64,000 nt of DNA from Zhengitettix transpicula (Eukaryota; Arthropoda; Insecta; Orthoptera; Tetrigidae), in NCBI GenBank assembly GCA_037074705.1, contig CM073590.1:48954395-49018394 (forward strand). The letters run 5' to 3'. Shown here in pieces: positions 48,171-61,324 of the stretch; positions within the stretch are counted from its first letter, which is position 1; each line of letters starts with the position of its first letter. The position numbers and the translations under genes are program-made. Under the pieces are notes generated by a model that saw only the letters and a list, made by a program, of their open reading frames with translations, was not told the origin of the DNA and did no database searches.

Positions 48171-48360
48171 GCTGTGGTGTAGTGGTCAGCTTGACTGCTT
48201 CGGATCATACAAGTCCCGGGTTCGAATCCCGGCGAGGGCATTGATGATGTGTGTTTGTTACCATACCGGGAAACTCACACAAAGTAGCTAATGACCTCAG
48301 CCGTTGATGCAATAATTTTATCATGTAACGTAAAAACGTTTAAGCTTATCAGTAATTTGA
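48171..48360 (+). mobile_element. tRNA-derived SINE, copy 2
   Basis: Plus strand gtggtgtagtggtcagcttg (A box) and cgggttcgaatcccggcgag (B box), separated as in a tRNA. The unrelated body starts ggcattgatgatgtgtg and contains ccgggaaactcacacaaag. There is no proper acceptor or anticodon stem, so it is a SINE and not a tRNA gene. Confidence 0.75.
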
Positions 48361-48869
48361 GCGACTCAAATCTCATTCCATATATTCGCATTTTAATTAA
48401 TGCATTTTATGACTTTTAATTATCTGGTAATTTCCCATAAATTCAGCCTTTATATTCGCCATTTGCAAATAAATTTGTTGTAATCTCTAGAAGATAATTT
48501 ATCATTTATTCTAAGTTTTTTATTACTAACATTTTGATTATGAGTTTATTGTCCAAAAGTAAATGATCCTTTCTGTTAGCGAAACCGGCTATAAATATTA
48601 ACAGGAGAGCTTCCACATCTCTATTTCCACAATATGGACTGCCCTCAATTTTCTGTATCTTATTTAAAGAAACATAATTGTTCCACTGTATTAGTTCTTT
48701 AGTTGGATTAACTCAATAGATGCCTTATTTTACCGCGTTGTATCAAAATTCAATGGAAATTAATTCAAGACTTATCTCTTATTTCAAATATTTTTAATAA
48801 TCCCACTTATATACACGATTTAAAAGCAGCATCAGGAGCCTCACTGTTCATTTCAACGGCATTCGACAC

Positions 48870-49400
48870 TAATAGATAGGTTATATTGACCATTTTCTCC
48901 TTCTCATTACTCCTTCCCCAACTACGTCGATGGGAAATAACTTCAACTTATTCGGCAAAATGAATGTCATTATCCAAGTCAGCGAACCCTGAAACATCGA
49001 TTTTAACAACAAACCTAGGACCATTTGCACATTTTACAATTATCACTATTATCCCATATTGAAGGGGCTATAAACGTGTCTCAATAGGTATCGAAAGCGT
49101 CACAGTTTGTCTTAACAACAATAATATAGACACTTTAGAACCAATTTTTCCATTTTCACGGTGACCATCCTTCCCAATTCCGATAATTATCACTAACCGA
49201 CTTAGATAGCTCAGAATTCGATATCAATCCAAGTCATATTTTAATTTTATAATTAACTTCTTCGAATCTCTCCCCAGACCGCGGGGGAGGAACATCAACA
49301 TAACCAGCAAGGTGAATGTCATAATTCGACTGACTACCATAAGTATGGATCCGTCGCCGATCTCAGTTTTTTCCACATTATTTTTATCACAATCTTACAC
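48870..49400. repeat. Weakly related diverged repeats
   Basis: Phrases such as aacatcgattttaacaacaa, cacggtgaccatccttccca and tccacattatttttatcaca have the style and spacing of the 27.8 kb block, but similarity is low. Confidence 0.3.
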
Positions 49401-49847
49401 ATGGTGTCTCATTATTTTGCCATTAAGTGAGTGACGGTATTTGTCTCAGCGAAACCAAAAATTATATTTTCGACGCTAATTTCGTCCGTTATATATATAT
49501 AAAGTGTCTTAAACAAACAGTTTATCATCCAGGATAGTAAGTAAAATAAGTACAAAATGTGGTTGAGATTTCTCAATGCGTTTAATTTATTATGTGGAAC
49601 ATCCATCCATCAATTTTCATAACTACTGTGGTTTTTATTAGCAATCACTTTCAATCCATCGAACCTTAAATGAAATATTAATATATCCTTCTGAATTAAT
49701 TTTCCATTTTTTTGTTGCTGTATTACATGTAATGTGATTTTAAAATTATTACTTGATATTTAGTTAACATTATTTCACATACACAGATGCCATTCTAATA
49801 TTGTGATGGAACGACGTAAAAGTAATTTGAAGCAGATTTTAACTGAC

Positions 49848-50028
49848 CTAGTGAGCAGGGCAGCTAGGGTCCAGGCCAGCAGGCAGATGAACATGGCCCT
49901 GGCCTTGGTACAGACGTAGCCAGCACGGAGAGGCTCGCAGATGGCGTAGTAGCGCTCGAAGCTGATCGCCAGGATCGTCAGCACGGACGCGTGCGCCACC
50001 GTCAGCTCCACGAACGGCACCGCCTTGC
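49848..50028 (-). CDS. ETHR: ETHR shared exon (TM3-TM4)
   Basis: This exon encodes TM3, the second intracellular loop and TM4 of a class A peptide receptor. I read AVPFVELTVAHASV, then LTILAISFERYYAICEP, with ERY in place of DRY, then AGYVCTKARA and a hydrophobic TM4 ending AALLT; these strings are characteristic of insect ecdysis-triggering-hormone receptors, a Gq-coupled family controlling moulting behaviour. The acceptor is tgtgtgtttcag before GCAAGG and the donor is CACTAG before gtcagt. Length is 181 nt, that is 2+177+2. The first two bases (GC) need a T from the previous exon to make the conserved TM3 cysteine. The last two bases (AG) are completed by the next exon to a serine codon, and both downstream alternatives fit that phase. 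The upstream exons (N-terminus, TM1-TM2) were not found in the window. The exon is GC-rich against its AT-rich surroundings. Confidence 0.9.
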
Positions 50029-51282
50029 CTGAAACACACAGAATATCTTTATCAACATGAGTAATAGCAGTTATTAGTCCGACAAAAAGCTTCTGACAGG
50101 TCCTTAGCCAAATTTCTTTAAGTGCCCTGATAAAATATTTTCTCCAACTGTCTTCCATTTCCAGATAGGTACGTTTTGCTATGGAAATGTATTCAAAATA
50201 TAGCTATTGTAAGGTAAATTTAAATACCAGAAGAATGTGTCTAACAGACCTGATGACCAACACGAACAAAATAATTTAAACCTAACAATGGTATACTAGG
50301 GAATGATCAATGGACGTTTGCCCACCTCATGCAAAGAACCGTGTATACAGTTTACTTATTACAATGAAAACCGTTGTATATTGTAAATTATCATTCAAAT
50401 AAAAAAATATATATAAAATGTGAGCTGCCGTAGTTTTACGACTGATGACCATGGTGTGCTGTAAGGTACATTAATGCATAAATTCATCCCATTGTAATTT
50501 GGAACTGTTTATTTAACAGAGGTCATCAGTTGCATAAAGATAGATACTACCGTACTTCACAGAATTTTTTTCAGGCATTATAATTTGGTAGCCATAATAA
50601 CGTGAATGTTAGCTTTGCTTCTTATCCTGTCTCAGTGTCCAAATGATGACAAGTTCCATGATTTTTGTATTTCAGTGTGTGCTTTTCGGGTTGGTGATTC
50701 GTTAAATCGTTTTTCGGATGAATGCAGTTATACATTTATTAATAATTGGCAAATATTAGTGCATCAATAATTAAAGTCTTCAGTTAGTATTTTCCTTGCC
50801 TCATCTCACATATATTTAATTTAATATTTCTTAATTATATGATAGTAGTATTGGTTGGTAATTGTTTATCTTTTGTTACATTGTAAATGTATTTACTTGG
50901 GTTTAATTTTATATTTAAGAATAATGATTTTAAATATTTGATTTATTTAACATTTCTAATATACATTCATTTAATTTTGCAACAAATAATACCATTTGTA
51001 GACCTCGGCTAGTTAATCGTATTTTGTTAGCAATGAAACTTGGTAATCTATTTATCGTGAAACGTGGCTCAAGCAGCGGAGTTTGATGCGATTAGAAATG
51101 TGTGATGGTCTGCCTACTTGCTCTGCGCATGATGCCTTCACTGAAAGGATCGCCTGCTTTCTAGGAAGTGATTAAGTATGCGTAGAGGTCTGAAGACTGG
51201 AACGTCGACGGTATCCCTCTGTGTGGACTCGTAGATTAATCCTCTTTGAAATACTCGAAGTTCTGGCTTCAGTGGTTGACTA
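50029..51282. other. ETHR upstream intron, AT-rich
   Basis: No coding sequence seen. The region begins with the acceptor side of the shared exon (tgtgtgtttcag) at 50029-50040. The donor belonging to it was not found up to 64000. Confidence 0.5.
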
Positions 51283-51480
51283 TTGAATTTAGACTGCTCT
51301 TTCCAACTTCTATTTCATGACTGCTTAACTGTCTTCTTTGATAATCGTATGTCAACTCTCTCTCCAGACTCTATTTCACAACTGATCGCTCCAAAACCTA
51401 ACTCACTTCTACGCTCTCCAAATACTAATTCGCGACTGATCGCTCCAAATGCTACTTCACGTTTGATCGTTTAAAAACTG
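51283..51480. repeat. Short imperfect tandem repeat
   Basis: The phrases caactgatcgctccaaa, ctacgctctccaaatacta and cgactgatcgctccaaat recur over about 180 bp. A 63-codon frame (51283-51474) therefore reads repeatedly as SRLIAPN-like; it is not a recognised protein. Confidence 0.5.
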
Positions 51481-51934
51481 TTTTCTACTTCCAGCTGGAC
51501 TTTCTTTATCTTCATATTCCGGTCTCTCTTCCAATAATGATTGGGACAGCCAACATCGTCTCCAGAGGGCGGCGTTTCTAGCTTTGCCGTAGAAATTTTG
51601 TTAGCGTACATGTTCCAACCATTCAATCCTCCTCAGATTGTGTACTCTGTGTACACAATAACACCAACTCATTACTATAGAGCCAATGCGTTCAACGCCC
51701 GAAATCGAGTATTACAGTTATTTATGAAGAAATAATTTATACTACTTGATTTAAAATTCGTGGTGTTCAAAATTTAGTTTCGCGCTTCACAACAGTTAAG
51801 CATAATTTCTTTGCATAGTTCTTAACATACTAGTGCCTATATTTCTGTTTATTCAGCAAAATAGCTCATCATATAATATTTTTGGGGTAACTTAATCTCT
51901 GACGTCAGAGGGAAATCTTAATCTTTCAACACCT

Positions 51935-52600
51935 TTGGATGTCCTGACGTTTTCAGCCATCGCGAAGTGTTTCATCTACTCGTCTAAAGCACATTTTCAA
52001 CCTTCTAGGAGTTACTTCAAGTAAGGAAAAAGGTGGAAGTCGAAAAGTAGGGAGGGTGGAAGATGATGTCCCAAAGAAACTGCTTCAACAGCGGTGTAGT
52101 CTTCTGTATGTATGAGGTCGCACATTGTAGTGAAGGAAGAGAGACTTCATCAAATTGTATATTGCAGCGTTTTCCTTTTAATGTTATTGGGTTGTTTATG
52201 TAGGATTTTCACATTATCATAATCTATATTATAGTTTAAGTTTAAATGATGTAAAGATATAACAGTATTAGTTTTGGTATTATGTTTGGCACTTTTTTTA
52301 GGATTATAAATTCTAGTACTAAAACCAATATTTGTACTAGTGTGTCCTATATAATTTTGGTCAAATCTTTACAATTTATTTTATATGTCACATCAAATTG
52401 ATCATTACCTTGAATTTTATCTTTTAATTATTTTCGTAATTTTATCTGGTTTAAATCCAAATTAAATTTATTGTATCCCATTGTTTTTAAGTATTTAAGT
52501 ACTTTAGGCGTCAGTTTATCTATATATGTTAAATAACAATAATTTATATTTTCATCACTGTAAATATGTCTAATTTGTTTGAGTCATTCGTTTCAATTTC
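51935..52600 (-). pseudogene. Penelope-like element remnant (GIY-YIG endonuclease)
   Basis: The minus strand in two frames reads YIDKLTPKVLKYLKTMGYNK and VTYKINCKDL, then YIGHTSTNIGFSTRIYNPKK and IDYDNVKILHKQPNNIKRK. The order Y-K-x-C, YIGxT, R-I-Y, DNVKIL is that of the GIY-YIG endonuclease at the C-terminus of Penelope-like retroelements. Downstream on the same strand, ggctgaaaacgtcaggacat (51939-51958) resembles their 3' end. No reverse transcriptase part is seen; the copy is 5'-truncated and frameshifted. Confidence 0.65.
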
Positions 52601-55600
52601 ATTATTTCCTGATATTTTAAGTAAGTACTCGATTATTGTAAAATGCTGCTGTGTCATTTATAATTAATTATTATTAAACAGTTGAATTTTGTACAATAAA
52701 ATTAATAAATTTATGGGCATGAGGGCTGATCATATAGAAATAGAAGACGTCACACAACTTCACTCAGTGGCGTTCGCACTTTGCTAGTCTCGAGATTGTT
52801 TTATGAATGTTCTTAAATTCAGGTTTTTGAAGTTTCTTTGTTTTGCATAATTAAACACAGCGTTCAATACATTCAATTTTGTAAATCATTATGTGTTTTA
52901 TTTTATCCAATGTGTTTATGATGACATATTTACGTGGTAGGCTTTGATGTCACTCTATTTCTCTATTTCCACTACACTACTTCCGTAATAGTCGTTCCGT
53001 ATCCTCCACTTAACACTAAATCGTTATAAGTTTCACTTTAATAAATAATTCTCCAATATCAATAATCGAATGTAGCCTAACATTGTTTCTAGAAGTCGAT
53101 TACTTGAATTTTCATTTAATAACGTATCCAACTTCCAAAAATGAGAATAAAGGGATTAATAATAATTTCAGATTATATTATTTAAGTTTGTTCTGATTAA
53201 ATTCAATAAGTATTATGACAAACTAGCTATTTACTATAATTTGTACCATTTGATATATTTTGTCTGAAGAACATTAATATTCAATTATAATAATAGAAAA
53301 ACGCTTATGATGGTCAGTCATAAGATTTGAACTTCAGAGCGAATGTATTGACAGGAGCTTTAATGCTAAACGTGAATAAATTATGATAATTAAGTGTGCT
53401 AATAACAAGAAAGTGGGCCTATCAGACGATTAGTTGTGGCAGCGCAACTTTTCTCTTTCTTTGAATATCAATCGTACCTGTTGTTGCACAACCCGTTGCG
53501 CCTTCCTGTGCAGACAGAACATATCCGTGGTCGATACCAGATCTACACGAGATAAGCAAAACAGGGCTAATGCATGCAGGTAAGAATTCTGCTAATGTTC
53601 TAATACACTGAAGAATTTGTGACGAATCAATTGCCAAAACCGTCGGCTGAGAAGTAACAGGTAAATAATTAATCAGATAACTCAATACACAATGCAAATT
53701 TCTATTTCACGTAACATAATTAACCTGTTTTAGTTATGTTAAGGAAACAAATTAATTAATTTACCTCAATTCAGAGCAACACCATATTTAACATTCAATT
53801 TAACATTCTCTATTATAGGAAATTACAAAACATAATGAAATATTTACAACTAGTAAATTAACTGTTATTCACGTAGAATATTAAAAATGTCTTTCTAGAA
53901 CAGTATCACTGAAAATAATTGTCAAGTACGCAAAGAGTATGAGGTCATATATATTATACAGAAATTCACTTTTAGGTCTCTTAACCGTTCAAGTATTATT
54001 AACTTCTAAACATTCTATAAATTCACGTGATTTAGGTCGGAATTAGTTTTCGAAATCTAATATTTAGACAAAAGTAAAATTCCATACATGGGCTGAGCTT
54101 AAGTAAACTAACTCTGAAGAAATATGTGCAATATTATTACGCATTTGTAAATAATAAATTTTGTATTTATGGTCCGCGATTTGTCTGATTTGCCGTATTA
54201 TCGAGTTCCACTTAGAATTTAAGACTTCACTCTAGTAATTGACTATTAAATACAACTATTGACTATATCGGAAAATTATAATGTTGAATTGTATTTGCCA
54301 GAGAGTAACTATGGAACTTAAATTTAATCCTTTGAGTTTCTAAAAGGTTAATATAACCGTTTTGTTCATTGCATAAAATTACGTCAGCACTATGTGATAA
54401 CAACCATAACTGAATGTTTAAGCAACCAGCAAAGGAATAGGTTACCAAGTTCATATATAAATATGTTTTAAATTCTCAGATTAATAAATACAACGTACAT
54501 TTTAAAAGTAGTAGAAGCAAATAATTAATAAATATAATTATAAACATTTTTAATACTACGCTGAAAGACTACAACTACCATAAAGAAGTCTTTTCTCAAT
54601 ACAAAACATTATTTTCTTTTCACTAAAAAATAAGTTTCAATATACACAATATTCTGTAGATATTTTAATTTGTAAATTCGGTACAGTTTTATAGACACAT
54701 TCAAAACACAAACCTTTCGTGTTTATTTGATAAGAATATTAAGTTCTGTAATATGAGAATAGAGTATTTTAATGGGTCGCCCATACTTTACATTATTTTT
54801 CATAACTTATTCCTTAGGGTTTTGAAATACATTTTCACTTTCTATTTACAAACTTCTGTTCAGTATTTTACTGATTTGATAAGAGAAGTACTTGTAATTG
54901 CCTAACGTGGAACTTATTATCTGTGACATACATCTTCCCTTATAAATATAATACTTGTCACACCTATCGTCTTAAAATATTTTAAGACTACACCAGACAT
55001 TTTTGATCGTGTTTGAAACTCAATGTGGAGAACAACAGCTGCGTGTATTCAGAAAAAAAAGGAGATCACTTTGAACAATTCATCTGATATGTGAACAGAG
55101 CGCTCAAACTAGTCAGTTGAACTTCAAGCAAGCCGATCGGATACTGACGTTCAGATAACCCTGTAATTATACATTTTCCGGACACAAGATTTTACGTAAT
55201 ACACCTTTTTTCTTCTTTCAATATTAGGAATCAATTCCTGAAATTTTTTTGTCTATTTTTGTTTCACTTTCAAAATGTGCAAACTCGAATCTGATATCAA
55301 TGACTTCATATGTTTAGATGGAATATTTTAATTTTTCTGATCTAACGATACAAGAATTTTGAAACAGATTCATCATTGTTCCTGCCTCGTACCTACACCC
55401 TTTGACACACACACGCATTACCTGAATAAACGTAAGCAATAATATTATATTATTACTGCGGTACTGCAGACAATATGTAAATTGCACTGGCATCAATTGA
55501 CTGCTATATTTGGAGTTTGCATGGTAGTAAAGCTCGAATGGGCAATTGAGCTCTGCTCGTTATCAAATCCTGTGGTCACCCATGGCCATAGATAATGATA

Positions 55601-56481
55601 TGTTGTGGTTCGATTTTCTGTTACTGCCTGTAAATAAAATATGAAGACGACAGGAATAATTTTATGAATACAAAATGTTTTATCAATATATAAACGTATT
55701 TAATATTTACGAACTCTGTTAATCCTATACATTCGTTTTCATTAATATAATCATTCATGTAATATTTTGATACGTGAATCTAACTAGTTGGGGCCAATTT
55801 TTAAGCGTATTTAGGGACATAAAGAAAATTTGTTGTAACATCCCAATTAAAGGATGCGAATTCATTTATACGAAAACAAAATAGTCGCTGTACGCTATTA
55901 ATATGATATGGCTTGGAAATATTTTTCTTCTTGAAAACTTATAACGCAGTTCCGGTATTAAACATTTTTATTAAATATTTCTTGTTACTTCTCTTGCCTA
56001 TCTAGTAATATTATCTCGTCGTTTACTCTTGAAAACTAATATCGGGTTTACCTGCAATTAAATGCCCCTTAAAACGAAAATTAAATTAATTAACTGAATT
56101 TTAAGTTTTTAAATTGGTCGACAAAAATTTAAGATATTTACCATTTCAGGAAAAGCCCTTTTAAACTGATTTTCTGTAAAGCAATCAAAAAAACCTTGTC
56201 CGAGCAGTTAAAACCTGTTTTTGGAAAATTCGCAACAGAGTGGCAATATTTAGGTCGTCAGATAAAAATTTCTTACAATGCAGGGTCACGGAAAAAGTAT
56301 GCCGGGATTTTGCAAGCTTGTAGAAATATAATTTTTAAACGTATTGAAATAATTCTTATTATGAAATGTAGTGAAAGAATGCAAGTTTTTCCTCCGCTCA
56401 CGAGATGGCGTTGCTAGTCCTATCAAGCATCGCATTTTCTCCCTGCAGATATTATTTCAGTCTGAATTAGTGCGCCGAGAG
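52600..56481. other. AT-rich, no gene seen
   Basis: Nothing coding or repetitive is recognised. An exon-like frame at 53422-53697 was considered and rejected. 56190-56480 has a short plus frame without similarity. Confidence 0.4.
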
Positions 56482-57370
56482 ATGTGGACCGTGCAACAGA
56501 AAGCGTAATTTGTGTTATGGAACGGAGAATTTAAATCCGTTGCAGCAGTGCAACTTAAATGCGTACTTTATATCCCGGAGAAATAGCTCATGATGATATA
56601 GCTTTGACTTGATGGATGAAACAATTCAAAGAAACTGGAAGGACAACCATGCATTTTAGAAGAAAATTAACGCATGTAGCACTCCTGTGTTACCCAATGT
56701 TAAACTTCTGCCATTCGAAATGTCCTTCATAAGCATTTACGATTCCATGCCTACAAGGTTCACCTTAGACATCAGATTAAGCCTGATAAAATAACGAAGT
56801 AGAATTTGCTGCTTTTATGCTGTTGATTATTGGAGATGATGAAATCTTCTTAAATCATCTTATTTTCACAGACAAGGCGACATTTTATAACAATGGGTGT
56901 GTCAACAGTCTTAATTGCCGCACTTGGGGATCACAGAAACCGACCGTAATCTACAAGTAAGTTTGGTGCGTCCTGTTCTACGATCACGTTGTTGGGCCTT
57001 TCTTCGTCATAGAGAGCAGCAAAACGGGAAACATTTACCACGATTATCTGGAAATTTATCTCTTTCCACAAACTGATGTTTTGGAAGCAGAAACTGTGAA
57101 TAAGATGATTTTCATGCATGACGGACCTTCATTTCTCTCCATCTGTGAGCGAAGGCTTGAAAGAGATGTTCGCTTGGAAGACATGCTACAATTCAGAGGC
57201 CTGCACGAAGGCCCGGAATTCGTCTTCTGAAGATACATTAAGAACATTGTGTACAGTGAAAGAAGTATCGATATGAGACACCTGAAACGTCGAATCATAG
57301 CCGCAACTGAAACTCCATAGAAGCTTCAGAGGACATGGAGTGAGATTAAATGTCTGTCGAGCGACTAATG
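56482..57370 (+). pseudogene. DDE-type transposase remnant with DUF4817-like N-terminus
   Basis: In broken plus-strand frames I read MWTVQQKA, FVLWNGEFKSVAAVQ and MKQFKETGR-like words. About 380 nt later come FTDKATFYNNGCVNSLNCR, TWGSQKP, VLFYDHVVGPFFV, YHDYLEIYLFP, MIFMHDG and finally MRHLKRRIIAATETP. This is the order of a common insect transposase group with a DUF4817 helix-turn-helix and a DDE domain (FTDEA, QQDGAPPH). Many stops and shifts; not functional. Confidence 0.7.
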
Positions 57371-60227
57371 ATGCATATGTTGAAATTCCGTATAATTCTT
57401 TGTATCTTTCTTAAAATTTAAGCACTAAATATCTGTTCATACGTGCCTATTTATTTACGTAATATAAACTTGTAATCCCGGCATTCTTTTCCTTTGTTTA
57501 ATCGCCTTTATATAAAAATGATATAAAAGTTTTGTCAACATCGGCTCAACTCTTTTCATGTAATTGAGAAATAAATCATATTGGGGTCCCCGATTTAACG
57601 AGTGGTATTTAAATATTGCTAAGAACATTCTTATGTTTCCATACAGCAACAATATAACGTTTCATGGAAATTCGGCCGACCACTTTCTTTTGATATAAGA
57701 ACAAAGTGAACGTGACATACAGGAGTTCAGGTAAAATCGGTTTCGAATTCCCTCAGGCAGTAAACGTAAATAAATACAACCATTACTTCATTCCAAGCAC
57801 TGTGCAGACAAAATTATTATTTTATTTATAGAGATACAGGTGAGCAGCAACCGCGTAGACAAAAAAATCTGCGATACAAATATGTCAGTATTAATTTAAA
57901 ACTGTACGTTCTGCTACGAATTAAAACTGTAATATATAACAAAAATTGAAATATTTGTTATCGGAAAAAGTTAAAAGTAAATCTAAATATATTTCTGTAC
58001 TCACTTGTGAAATTAACATGAATTATTTAGGAGTATTACAGAAAAATTGTTGATAAGGTTATCCTGTATAACCATAGTGATAATAAATTTATAATTAAAG
58101 TGGAGAGAGCTATGATTTATATTAAAATATTTACCCGTTAAAATCATTTCAAAATTGGAGAGAAGAATTAAAAAAAACATTCGTAGAGTATAGAGCGAAA
58201 AATTTCCCGATGCAGTAGACTAGACATTCAACTGGAGAATTTTACATTATCCCTACTGAAAAATTCTAGCCGAATACACGTACTTAATTTTGACTCATGT
58301 TTACAATAGTCTTCTTTTATTAAAATATCACTTTTAACCGTTTGAATAAAGGCCTGATAATTGTCAATTTACGGCCAAAGAATTTTTTCACCATATGTAC
58401 TTTTAAATATATAAAAAAATTAATCAACTTCAATGCACAATACAAACTTAACGACCATAAATTACTAAGATAGAGACAAATAAAATTGTTCGGAATAACG
58501 GAAATATTTGCAATATTTTAAAACACGTTTGGTTTTTTTTCAATATAACACAGCAACAATCCTTTAATTCAATTTTATAAAATACATTATGAGTTACCAT
58601 TTATTCAATGCGTGTATATGATACCTAAATTATTACACATACGTTCGACATTCGTTTCACCTTTACAAGGATGGAAGTTTGAAATAAAATAATACTGTTT
58701 CAATGTTCGTATACATTGAAAAAGGAAGCAATATTCCAATTTTTACGTTTCTATTTTCAGTAGTTTTGGAACTGCGTTAGAATATATCAGTCACTTATAC
58801 TTTACACGTGTATATGTATACATATATGTGTGTGTGTACGTGCGTGGAATGGTATTATTTTTTAATATATGAAAACGTATTCATTCGTCGAGAACAGATA
58901 AGCTTTTATATAAAAGTAACTACGTTTTACAGTCAAATAAACTAATAAATAACAATAAAAGGGAGTGAAAAAAATGTCATGTCAATAGTATTTGAAAAAG
59001 CATAACCAAGATAAGAAATAAAAAGTTGTTGTTGGACTGTGGACTGGTAATACTGGCTTAGATATGAAAGAAGTCTCAAAGACTGAAAGCGACAGACGGA
59101 GAAAGCGAATTTTAATTAAGTGCTCTCATTATCGTTTAAGGGTAGTAATTATTATACCTCGTTCGTTATTCAATGAATGGCTCCGAATATAATTGAGAAT
59201 CTTTCCATCCCGCTGTTTCTTTTTCTGTAAATTATGATTAACCAAATCATTGCATTGCATTTTTTACTTTAAAAATAAATACACACAATTGTATTAATTT
59301 GCTGGAGTATGTAACCAATATTCATATTCTAGAAAGATATCGAATACTTTATGTCTTTAAATATTTTCTGTAAAGTTCGCAACACAAGACCAATAAATAT
59401 GGAGAGCCTAATTATTAAGTGAAATTTGTCTTAAATGTATTTAATTTACTTTTTAAATACATTAAGTATTGAAATTATAAAATAAAATAAATTAAAACAC
59501 TTATATAATTCAAATTAATAGTCCTTTTATTAAATAATAAAAACTAATATAATGATATTACTGTTAAATGTCAGGATCATCAGATGAGTTTAAGGTTAGA
59601 GAATTCTATGTAACTTATAAAATAAAGTTAATATATTTTAACGAATAGACTAATTCAACTGGAGTAATAAAACAAATTTATACAATTTGAGAGACAACTG
59701 TATTGATAAAAATGTTAAATACCTTAACGTTTACTATTTGGGCAGAGTTGAGAGATTTGGATGTGTATTATTGGGCCCTTGGTGTAGGCTTGGAGACTGT
59801 GCTTGGAGGCGGAGTTGACTAACGTGATTTGTTAAGAAATACTGTTGTGAGGGTCCGGCGGTGGAAATTTACGAAGTTACGTGACACGGACGAGAGAAAA
59901 TTTTAGAAGTAGATTCTAATGAGAAGCTGCCGAGTTTCCGTCGAGAACAGATGATTTTATCGTATGTAATGAAGAGTTGTCTGCAGAGCTCCTTGGAGAG
60001 CAAAAACAGTTGGGACAGTTTGAGTGTAGCTGAATAGTTTCCGCCATGAGTAGACGAAATAAATAAATAAGTTATAACTTGAGTTTAGAGTCAAATGTTA
60101 TAGAATTGTATGTGGAAACAAGAATAAAAGTATGGAAAAATAAAGATGTGATATTAAAAAGAAAGGTAAAATTCCATTTCAGTGTGAGTAGAGAATAGTG
60201 AAGTTTCAGATGTTTTATTTTTATTTT
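57371..60227. other. Mostly AT-rich, no gene seen
   Basis: 58800-58850 has a short TG/TA-rich microsatellite. 59755-60060 is more GC-rich than its surroundings and unassigned. Confidence 0.4.
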
Positions 60228-60601
60228 GAAGGGTAACAGGCTGCGTGAAGGTAATCCACATGGTGGCAACTCCCCTTTAATAGCATAGGAATGGATTTAA
60301 AAGGGGGGATCCGGAAGGGTAGGGGAAGGTAGCCAAAGGTTAACTAGGGCCCCCGTGCTATAGTTTAAGGATCCTACCCGACATTCGCCTAAAAGTAATA
60401 CAGGGAAAACCCTAGAAAACCTGCATCAGGTAGGTCGGGCATTGAGTCCTTGTCCCACGCCCACCACGACCAGTTTAGGAGGCAGCTGGCCGACTGTTCC
60501 AATGGGAACAGCGAAAAACTCTTACCGTATGCCCAAGGTCTGCGACCCCGGAACATACACCTCTCAAAACAGGCCAACGTGCCTCGGCATGTGGGAACCT
60601 T
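60228..60601 (-). mobile_element. RP retroposon copy, left arm of an inverted pair
   Basis: Minus-oriented: T-rich run, gggtaacaggctgcgtgaag, body, to catgtgggaaccttg. It has a deletion where cacgcccttccgat would be (cacgcccaccacgacc). It abuts a plus-oriented copy. Confidence 0.8.
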
Positions 60602-60956
60602 GTCCGCTATTCTTATTGGAATAGTCGGCCAACTGCCTCCTAAACTGGCCAAGGCATGGCGAGGGGTAAGCTGCGACCCCACAGCAAACTCCTCTCCCGC
60701 CATCGGAAGGGCGTGGGACAAATATCAAATGCCCGACCTACCTGATGCAGGTTTTTATAGGGTTTGTCCTGCATTACTTTTAGGTGAATGCCGGGTAGGA
60801 TCCTTAAACTATAGCCCGGGGGTCCTAGTTAACCCTTGGCAACTTTCCTCCATCCTTCCGCATCCCCCCTTTCAAATCCCTTTCCTATGCTATAAGAGTT
60901 GCCAATATGTGGATTACTCTAAACATAGCCTGTCTACCTACACCCCAAAAAAAAAT
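60602..60956 (+). mobile_element. RP retroposon copy, right arm of an inverted pair
   Basis: Plus-oriented and 5'-truncated, from gtccgctattcttattggaa to gtctacctacaccccaaaaa (second-subfamily 3' end). The longest apparent frame (60450-60977) only traverses repeat sequence. Confidence 0.8.
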
Positions 60957-61324
60957 ACCATATTGAGAAATATTTAAGACAGAGAGAAGGGTTTGAATAA
61001 AAGGGAACGGCAAACGGAGAATCTGATACGAAGATTCACCAAGCAGATTCTGAAACGATACCAACACAACCGATATAAATACATAAACATTGTCAAAGAA
61101 ATATTGACGCAAAAGTTATGTGAAAATACTATCCCACAAATTTTTCCCTGAAAGAAAGAATCCACATTTGGATCTGTTTCAGTAGCTTTTGTATATTCAA
61201 GATTTAATTGTAAATAAATATCTGATATTAAGTAAACGTAAAGAATTTAATAATTTAAAATTATTCTTTACGTAAATGGTACCAAAGGTGGAAGTGTTGG
61301 CTAAATAATTTAAAATACTAATTG

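Larger units (their letters stand above)
41264..49847 (-). other. ETHR intron, shared donor to proximal acceptor
   Basis: This 8,584-nt intron is defined by the shared donor at 49847/49848 and the proximal acceptor at 41263/41264. It holds a tRNA-like inverted repeat (41650-41864), a foldback element (41992-42167), a mariner element split by a LINE (43445-46381), a tandem cluster of retroposon copies (47137-48058), a SINE (48171-48360) and diverged repeats (48870-49400). The stretches 42170-43440 and 46390-47130 are AT-rich with nothing recognisable beyond a T-run and G-run at 42518-42545. Confidence 0.75.

Noticed and set aside
48171..48245. tRNA gene
   Set aside because: A and B boxes are present but no acceptor stem or proper anticodon arm forms; the sequence continues as a SINE body shared with 32335-32570.
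53422..53697. Exon-like frame with tcgtgtag acceptor-like and aacag|gtacg donor-like sites
   Set aside because: The translation does not fit TM1-TM2 of ETHR and the donor phase (ends G) would not make the required cysteine codon.
60450..60977. 175-codon plus-strand frame
   Set aside because: It runs across two inverted RP copies. Similar peptides at 11358-11603, 47282-47675 and elsewhere reflect repeat identity, not a gene.
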